Below are positions 1-4,168 of a DNA stretch of 5,884 bases, one piece after another. The position numbers and the translations under genes are program-made. The stretch spans positions 1 to 5,884 of the forward strand of contig MEMY01000003.1 in NCBI GenBank assembly GCA_001768965.1. Direction: 5' to 3'. The DNA is from an archaeon RBG_16_50_20. GTDB lineage: Archaea > Thermoproteota > Bathyarchaeia > 40CM-2-53-6. Below the pieces are notes generated by a model, which had not been told where the DNA came from, did not search any database, and saw nothing but the letters and a program-made list of their open reading frames with translations. Numbering within the stretch: position 1 is the first letter of the stretch; each line of letters opens with the position of its first letter.

Positions 1-663
1 AGCTTTAGAGTTGTAGGCGTCGGGTCGGTCTTTCTCGAAGAACCAATGTTTTGTGCCGGGATAAACGTGAAACGCGACTTCTCTGCCTGCGGAGCGCATT
101 TGAGTCTCCGCGTTTCGAACTGACTTGAGAGGCGCCCACTTATCATCTTCCGCGAAATGTCCTGAGTAAGATGCTTGAGCTTTCTTGTAGTCCCCTTTCC
201 TGATTCCGTAAAAGGCGGCTACCGCCGCGACCTCAGTTGGCCTCTGGGTCGATAGCCACATGGCCCAATATGCGCCGAGCGAGAAACCTAGCACGCCGAT
301 CTTCTCTCCGCTAACCGCAAATAGCGTGCTCAGTAGGTCGACCGCTCCATCCAACTCCTTTGTTACAACCGCCCGTTTCAGGTGAGAACGGAGCCGCTTG
401 GCCTCCTCGATTGTAGAGGCGGTCTTGCCGTTGTAAAGGTCAGGAGCTAACGCAACGAATCCTTCATCGGCGAGCATATCGCAGACGCTCTTGAAAAAAT
501 CGGATAGACCCCACCAGGCATGAATCACCAGAATGCCGGGGACGTCCCCACCTTCGGGGATTGCCAAGTAACCATAGAATCTACTGCGACTAATCTGGAA
601 TTCGATCTTATCATGCCATGGTCGTTCCTCGCGAATGTTTGTTGATCGTTCAGGCAAGGTCAA
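1..663 (-). CDS. Dienelactone hydrolase family protein (alpha/beta hydrolase), 3' end cut by the window
   Basis: The frame is open for 221 codons from TTG 663 to the left edge, so the C-terminus is missing. The translation follows the dienelactone hydrolase (DLH) family: HAWWGLSDFF near residues 48-57, LAPDLYNGK at 72-80, the nucleophile elbow GFSLGA with Ser128, GHFAEDDKW at 168-176 giving acid Asp174, and YPGTKHWFF with His206. Together these form a complete Ser-Asp-His triad. Classical DLH uses Cys as nucleophile and has a Glu after the first-strand His; here these are Ser and Ala49, so the substrate is probably some other ester or lactone and cannot be named. It is likely a soluble cytoplasmic enzyme, since no signal peptide is seen. 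TTG 663 is chosen because TGA lies directly upstream in frame, no ATG occurs before the fold begins, and TTG overlaps the PAS stop as TTGA. TTG 657 is an alternative. About 17 residues precede the usual start of the fold. Confidence 0.88.
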   Translation of the reverse strand, partial: MTLPERSTNIREERPWHDKIEFQISRSRFYGYLAIPEGGDVPGILVIHAWWGLSDFFKSVCDMLADEGFVALAPDLYNGKTASTIEEAKRLRSHLKRAVVTKELDGAVDLLSTLFAVSGEKIGVLGFSLGAYWAMWLSTQRPTEVAAVAAFYGIRKGDYKKAQASYSGHFAEDDKWAPLKSVRNAETQMRSAGREVAFHVYPGTKHWFFEKDRPDAYNSKA

Positions 664-1031
664 TCACGTGCAAAGTGTGGCATTGCGTGTGGAATTTCGA
701 GTGACAGTTCGATGAAGCCACTATACTTTCCATTCTTGTACCACGGTGTTTGATGTATCAGCTTCTTTTTTCCATTTTTCTCAATAGTGTACACGTTCGC
801 CTGGCGTGACTCCATGAGTTCCACGAGTTTTGAGCGAGCGGGTTCGGGATGACATTCGAGCAGATTTGTCCCGATCAGTTTCTCGCCACCCTGATCTAGA
901 TTCGCTTTCACCGCTTCATCGTTCATTTCGAGAATAATGCCAATGGTATCGCAGACAGTTATGGCTCCGACGTATTCCTGCACCCAAGCATGGTTTGCGA
1001 CCATGTCTGAATCGTTTTTCTTCATGCGCAT
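660..1031 (-). CDS. Stand-alone PAS-domain protein
   Basis: This 123-residue protein is almost entirely one PAS domain (about residues 16-114). Recognisable parts are the opening strand AITVCDTIGIILEMND (23-38), the helical stretch ending in LIGTNLLECHPEPAR (52-66), and the closing strands VYTIEKNGKKKLIHQTPWY (80-98) and YSGFIELSLEIP (103-114). This pattern matches a known group of small PAS proteins in bacteria and archaea. PAS domains bind small ligands, haem or flavin, or mediate protein contacts; the ligand here cannot be read from the sequence. No kinase, cyclase, HTH or membrane segment is attached, so any output must go through a partner. ATG 1031 is taken as the start; ATG 1025 or ATG 1004 would remove only non-PAS residues. 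It lies 71 bases downstream of the winged-helix gene and overlaps the hydrolase start by four bases, so co-expression with both is likely. Confidence 0.85.
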   Translation of the reverse strand: MRMKKNDSDMVANHAWVQEYVGAITVCDTIGIILEMNDEAVKANLDQGGEKLIGTNLLECHPEPARSKLVELMESRQANVYTIEKNGKKKLIHQTPWYKNGKYSGFIELSLEIPHAMPHFARD

Positions 1032-1102
1032 TCAGCTCTCGGGATTCTCTGAAGCGCACAGCGTTGATGTTAAGCTTCGCTCAGGTTTTCAGTGATTGTG
1101 CG

Positions 1103-1426
1103 TTATGCGCGGATGTCGTACCAGTGTAGTTGAACGGGGACTTGTGCGAGTAGTCGTGCTTCGTTGAATAGGTCAATGATCCGTTGAACTGGGGCGTTTT
1201 CGCTGTTTATGGTATAGACGCAGATGGGGCCGTAATTTTTCGTGTGTACAAGGTTCGCTGCGAGCAGCTTACCCAGATGTTTCCGTATGACCTTTCTATC
1301 CAACCCGCTGAATTTCGCAATTTTGTAGATCGTTAAATCCTCACCGCGATTTCGGGCGAGAACTAACAAGATTCTCAAGCGGGCTTCGCTGCCCAGAGTC
1401 TTCAAAAGCTGAGGTCTCAGCGGCAA
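1103..1426 (-). CDS. Winged helix-turn-helix transcriptional regulator (ArsR-like, archaeal type)
   Basis: This is a 107-residue DNA-binding protein. It opens with LGSEARLRILLVLARN (11-26), the first helix pair typical of ArsR-like domains. The helix-turn-helix follows (TIYKIAKFSGLDRKVIRKHL, 32-51), with recognition helix around DRKVIRKHLGKLLAANL, then a short beta wing (HTKNYGPICVYTI, 61-73) and a C-terminal helix (residues about 79-93) that could mediate dimerisation. No metal-binding Cys/His cluster of the ArsR/SmtB kind is evident, and Cys69 stands alone. The start is TTG 1426, because TGA lies three codons upstream in frame and no ATG precedes the fold; TTG 1405 would clip the first helix. 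It heads a probable unit with the PAS and hydrolase genes, so it may regulate that unit or itself. Its target is unknown. Confidence 0.85.
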   Translation of the reverse strand: MPLRPQLLKTLGSEARLRILLVLARNRGEDLTIYKIAKFSGLDRKVIRKHLGKLLAANLVHTKNYGPICVYTINSENAPVQRIIDLFNEARLLAQVPVQLHWYDIRA

Positions 1427-1717
1427 CGTTACTCACGCGGAATAAGAAACCCCGTGCAGAAATAAGCAAGAGAGTTAAGTGAAAGTACGCTGCCGATGCC
1501 TGAGTTCCCTAGCGACACTGCCATCTGGAACCGAAATCATCTCTTCATAACGAATTGAACCGCGGCTGATGTCCGCATGAACGCTGCGACTTCTTCGGTC
1601 TTGCTGAGTAAGTTCCAGAGGGGAATGGTGGAGACTGAGCTAAGGTCCCCAAATTATGCCATATAATTTGACGTGCGGCTGTCTTGTACACGATTTTGAT
1701 ACAGAACCTGAAAATAC
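1427..1717. other. Intergenic region between the divergent winged-helix gene and a putative small plus-strand gene
   Basis: No convincing gene, tRNA or rRNA is seen here. On the minus strand, CTTATTTC (1466-1459) lies about 33 bases before the winged-helix TTG and could be a degenerate archaeal TATA element. TTTCTTATT (1449-1441) is a second candidate. Both are weak. A perfect AT-rich inverted repeat at 1651-1669 is listed separately. Two minus-strand stretches stay open for some distance but lack a normal start codon near their beginning: 1537-1653 (38 codons) and one in another frame covering about 1480-1640 (53 codons). A 20-codon plus-strand ORF starts at ATG 1496. None of these can be called a gene from this sequence. 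Confidence 0.5.
1651..1669. repeat. Perfect AT-rich inverted repeat, possible operator or TATA region
   Basis: The 7-base arms AAATTAT (1651-1657) and ATAATTT (1663-1669) are exact reverse complements around the spacer GCCAT. The right arm lies within CATATAATTT (1660-1669), which can act as a TATA-like element on the plus strand. It would place transcription start near 1690, about 28 bases before TTG 1718. On the minus strand the same bases read AAATTATATG, also TATA-like, but the winged-helix start is over 200 bases away. The dyad is large enough for a dimeric winged-helix protein, and such a gene begins 225 bases to the left. An operator role is inference. Confidence 0.4.
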
Positions 1718-1963
1718 TTGAAGGCAGGCAATATTTTAGGGGGCACGTTTACGGCCGCAGATCCTGACTTAGGCGGGCTCTCGGAAGGCGAACTCCTAGA
1801 CCTAGCTGTGCCCTCACAGTCTCTAAGCAGGCGGGTTCTCGTTTTGTGGCTGTACCTTAGTGAACGCTCCGAGATAGGACTAGAGCAATTCAATTCTCTT
1901 TTGACTTCTCAGGCTGAAAAGGAATTACATAAACGTTCGATTTCCGAAAACGCCAAGCAATGA
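1718..1963 (+). CDS. Putative small protein of unknown function (81 residues)
   Basis: I do not recognise this protein. From TTG 1718 the frame runs 81 codons to TGA 1961-1963. The N-terminal third is Gly/Asp-rich. The rest predicts two or three amphipathic helices: SEGELLDLA (residues 22-30), SLSRRVLVLWLYLSERSEI (35-53) and GLEQFNSLLTSQAEKELHKR (54-73). This looks more like a soluble helical protein than random translation, and the antisense frame is Ser/Arg-rich and looks like a shadow. A TATA-like sequence at 1661-1669 sits at a suitable distance for archaeal transcription. Against it: no ATG, no clear ribosome binding site, short length, and no known relative I can name. It converges on the membrane protein gene with a 16-base gap that includes GATAG-6-CTATC (1969-1984), a weak hairpin. 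GTG at about 1808 would give a shorter form. Confidence 0.42.
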   Translation: MKAGNILGGTFTAADPDLGGLSEGELLDLAVPSQSLSRRVLVLWLYLSERSEIGLEQFNSLLTSQAEKELHKRSISENAKQ

Positions 1964-1979
1964 AGCCTGATAGTGCAGT

Positions 1980-3647
1980 CTATCTTGCTAGTCTACCGCG
2001 GAGGCCACCTTTCGCTTCTTTCTTGCGAAGCGTCTCCTTGTCCAGTATAAGTTCTGATTCGTTGAACTGCAGATCAGTCATCTTGCGAACCACGATAACC
2101 TTGCGCATCTTACCTGCGAAATCCCTGTCAAAGATCTCGAGATAGCCTTTGAAGAGATCTGGTAATCCTTTGGACTCTTCCGCTGCGTGCAGGACGGGGT
2201 TGAAGGTTCCTATCGCGGTAAATCCCCACTCATCCAAACGTGGTACAAGATCAGTCACCCACTTCCGTGTAGTGAGGGCCTTGTGCGTAAGTAGAATATC
2301 CGACAGCACATCGAGACAGACTCTCCCGCCGGACGTCCCAGCGCCTCTTACAGACTTCACTAGCTCGATGTTCAATGTCGTTAGATTTTGAATGCCGGTC
2401 GAGATTGGCACTATGTTCTTACCCGACATCGAGTCCGCTCTGGGATTGGCAACTAGGACGGTCAGCTTCTCGCCGAACTTCGCGTGAATGCTCTTCGCAA
2501 AGTCCAAGTCGCTCGTTAAGAGGAAACATGGAATCTTCGACTTGATTCCTTCGTGAAACAACTGTTCAACTAGTAGGTTTCGTTCTTCGCAGACTGGTGC
2601 GCCCACTAGGAGACTGTACTTGCCTTGTATTCCACCTGGAACAAGATCTTCAATCATCCTGAATACACCCAGACCTGGCCCAGCGAACACAGACTGCGCT
2701 AAACTGTAAGCAACTGCCGCGACTGCAACACCGATGAACCCGATACCCAGGTCAAGGGGAGACGCGGCAGCGAAAGCAAAAACGGACGCCGCCAACGCTG
2801 GCACAGCTCCTACGATTGATGGAGGAAGATGGAACATCTTCTTCCATTTCGTTACGAGAATCGCTGTTAGGTAGCCGCTGATAGCCCAGCCTGCTATTAC
2901 AGCATAAAGGCGTACATCGCTAAGGTTCGTCGTCAAAGTGGTGAAGTAGGCCCCGATGGTAGGAGAGGTAAAAACTCCAAAATCAGGCAAAAATGCCCCG
3001 AAGGACCAATCAATCGGGATCGGTTTCGGAACATAATTGCTTGCCGGGAAAGGTACCAGTATCAATCCTGCCTTGGCGACCCCGCTCGCCCATCCCAGAA
3101 GGAAGACTGCAACCGCAGAGAAAGCCCCAATCTTGACGGCTCCCGTTCGATGGAGATGAAGCCCTGCAACAATTGTCGGGACGATGGCCAAAGGAGCAAC
3201 TAACATGAGGCTTGGAGACAGAAAAATCAAGCTGCTCGCAATAAGAGCTAACTCAATCCAAGATTGTCCCACACTCGCAAAGATAATGAACACGACGAAG
3301 AATGTTAACCCTAGATATGGGTCTTGGTACATGGCCGCGAAAACGGAGAGTAGGACCGCGAGCAATAGAGCCAAGCCTGGGAATTCAAATGCTAAGGCTC
3401 CCAGGACGAGAGCCAAAATAACGCTGATGTACAAGGGATAAAACGGATACAGCGTCAGAAGCAAGAACGCAAGAATCGCCACGACAGCGAACGTGGCCAG
3501 TCTACTCATCAACCCACTTAAGTTCAAGTTTTTTACGAACCTAAATTTCCGCTTACATGCGTCATCATATTTATCTTCTCTGACTAGGGCATATGCTCCC
3601 CGTTGTTTGAAGTTACAGTCAGATACGAGTACGCTGTCGTTTCTCAT
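1980..3647 (-). CDS. Polytopic membrane protein with C-terminal degenerate KaiC/RecA-like domain
   Basis: This 555-residue protein has two parts. Residues 48-323 form about nine hydrophobic segments (near 50-70, 72-88, 90-106, 111-127, 131-160 as one or two, 172-198, 247-266, 278-296, 300-321), with a longer polar loop at about 200-245. Residues 333-525 resemble the RecA-like fold of archaeal KaiC-type proteins: EDLVPGGIQGKYSLLVGAP, then CFLLTSD (374-380), a Walker B-like strand RVCLDVLSDIL (442-452), TAIGTFNPVLH (477-487), and a closing segment ending VIVVRKM (517-523). At the Walker A position the sequence is GAPVCEERN (349-357), without GKS/GKT, so ATP hydrolysis is unlikely. DUF835/MEDS domains are known P-loop-less relatives. 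The tail (536-555) is strongly basic. A membrane-tethered sensor or scaffold role is inference. The start is uncertain: ATG 3647 gives a 46-residue charged extension, while ATG 3509 starts just before the first helix and has a TATA-like GATAAATATG about 55-66 bases upstream. Confidence 0.8.
   Translation of the reverse strand: MRNDSVLVSDCNFKQRGAYALVREDKYDDACKRKFRFVKNLNLSGLMSRLATFAVVAILAFLLLTLYPFYPLYISVILALVLGALAFEFPGLALLLAVLLSVFAAMYQDPYLGLTFFVVFIIFASVGQSWIELALIASSLIFLSPSLMLVAPLAIVPTIVAGLHLHRTGAVKIGAFSAVAVFLLGWASGVAKAGLILVPFPASNYVPKPIPIDWSFGAFLPDFGVFTSPTIGAYFTTLTTNLSDVRLYAVIAGWAISGYLTAILVTKWKKMFHLPPSIVGAVPALAASVFAFAAASPLDLGIGFIGVAVAAVAYSLAQSVFAGPGLGVFRMIEDLVPGGIQGKYSLLVGAPVCEERNLLVEQLFHEGIKSKIPCFLLTSDLDFAKSIHAKFGEKLTVLVANPRADSMSGKNIVPISTGIQNLTTLNIELVKSVRGAGTSGGRVCLDVLSDILLTHKALTTRKWVTDLVPRLDEWGFTAIGTFNPVLHAAEESKGLPDLFKGYLEIFDRDFAGKMRKVIVVRKMTDLQFNESELILDKETLRKKEAKGGLRGRLAR
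3563..3575 (-). promoter_or_regulatory. Candidate archaeal TATA element for a shorter form of the membrane/KaiC-like gene
   Basis: On the minus strand 3575-3563 reads GATAAATATGATG, close to an archaeal TATA box. Transcription would start near 3545, leaving a leader of about 36 bases before ATG 3509, which opens directly on the first membrane helix. If used, the 46 residues encoded upstream of ATG 3509 would not be part of the protein. It may be chance within coding sequence. Confidence 0.25.
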
Positions 3648-3748
3648 TCGGAACGTTAACCGATATTCGCGAATTGCCGTCGAAGAAAATCGTTAACTGC
3701 TAGGCTACATGGTTCGATATCTGACTGAAGAAAGGAACTGTCCCCCAC
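3648..3748. other. Divergent intergenic region with palindromes
   Basis: This region lies between the outward-facing starts of the membrane/KaiC-like gene and the HIT gene; it would extend left to 3510 if the shorter start is used. It holds the perfect palindrome ATTCGCGAAT (3665-3674), two copies of CGTTAAC (3654-3660, overlapping the edge, and 3691-3697) 37 bases apart, and two copies of CGATAT (3661-3666 and 3715-3720). AAAGGA (3731-3736) is a purine-rich stretch 12 bases before the HIT TTG and may be a distant ribosome binding site. No strong TATA box is seen for the HIT gene; CGATATCT (3715-3722) is the nearest AT-containing candidate. Confidence 0.4.
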
Positions 3749-4168
3749 TTGAATTGCGTCTTCTGCGATATAATCAAAAGAAGTGCCCCATCCCACGTAA
3801 TCTACGAGGACGAGCTTTTCATCGCGATCCTCGATAAGTATCCAATATCCATAGGCCACACGCTTGTTCTACCCAAGGAACACTTCGAACGAGTTCGGGA
3901 TCTTTCCCAGAAGGAATTCTGCGCCATGTACGCGCGCGTTCACGCACTGAACGAGTTGATAACTTCCCGACTTGGCGCCACCGCGTCCCACATATCAATA
4001 AATGACGGAGCAGCGGCGAACCAACTGATTCCTCACGTGCATGTGCACATTATTCCAAGGAGCGAAAATGATAGCGCTGGGTTCACAGCTCGAAAACTTC
4101 TGGGAGCAGAAGAAATGGATCAGATCAAACAGAAACTGGAAGTCAGACAGCTCGATCTTATCTTCTGA
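3749..4168 (+). CDS. HIT (histidine triad) family nucleotide hydrolase
   Basis: This 139-residue protein of normal family length is a cytoplasmic HIT enzyme, a group that hydrolyses or transfers nucleotidyl groups from phosphoramidates or dinucleoside polyphosphates. The N-terminal NCVFCDII supplies Cys3 and Cys6, which with His45 and a triad histidine form the usual structural zinc site. ISIGHTLVLPKEHF (33-46) is the typical central strand and loop. The signature HVHVHIIPR (96-104) gives His96, His98 and His100, with His98 as the expected nucleophile. The preceding segment NDGAAANQLIPH differs slightly from the usual N-x-G-x-x-A-G-Q form. The exact substrate (HINT-like, Fhit-like or other) cannot be assigned. 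TTG 3749 is the only plausible start, because an in-frame TGA lies at 3722-3724, no ATG intervenes, and it falls exactly before the conserved N-C-x-F-C. The gene ends inside the 3' end of the convergent DUF255 gene. Confidence 0.93.
   Translation: MNCVFCDIIKRSAPSHVIYEDELFIAILDKYPISIGHTLVLPKEHFERVRDLSQKEFCAMYARVHALNELITSRLGATASHISINDGAAANQLIPHVHVHIIPRSENDSAGFTARKLLGAEEMDQIKQKLEVRQLDLIF

Noticed and set aside
1496..1558. Plus-strand ATG frame of 20 codons in the intergenic region.
   Set aside because: Too short, no ribosome binding site, no recognisable sequence.
1639..1653. GCTAAGGTCCCCAAA resembles a conserved stretch of 23S rRNA as I remember it, raising the idea of an rRNA fragment or an antisense guide RNA on the other strand.
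   Set aside because: The flanking bases do not continue the rRNA pattern, and no C box (RTGATGA) or D box (CTGA) sits at guide-RNA spacing on the minus strand. A short chance match is more likely.
1480..1653. Open minus-strand stretches with protein-like translation, such as STIPLWNLLSKTEEVAAFM in one frame and SIRYEEMISVPDGSVAREL in another.
   Set aside because: Neither has ATG, GTG or TTG near its beginning, they overlap each other in different frames, and no family is recognised. A decayed gene is possible but unsupported.
1654..1893. 79-codon minus-strand frame antisense to the putative small gene.
   Set aside because: Ser/Arg/Pro-rich composition without predicted structure; typical of a shadow of the opposite strand.
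1969..1984. GATAG-TGCAGT-CTATC hairpin between the convergent ends, considered as a bidirectional terminator.
   Set aside because: Only five base pairs with no T-run on either side; archaeal terminators are usually T-rich, so it is not listed as a terminator.
3709..3721. GGTTCGATATC looked at as a tRNA T-arm.
   Set aside because: No matching stem, anticodon arm or CCA-side acceptor is found around it.
3656..3859. 67-codon minus-strand frame overlapping the start of the HIT gene.
   Set aside because: It is antisense to the conserved HIT N-terminus, which is clearly the real coding sequence.
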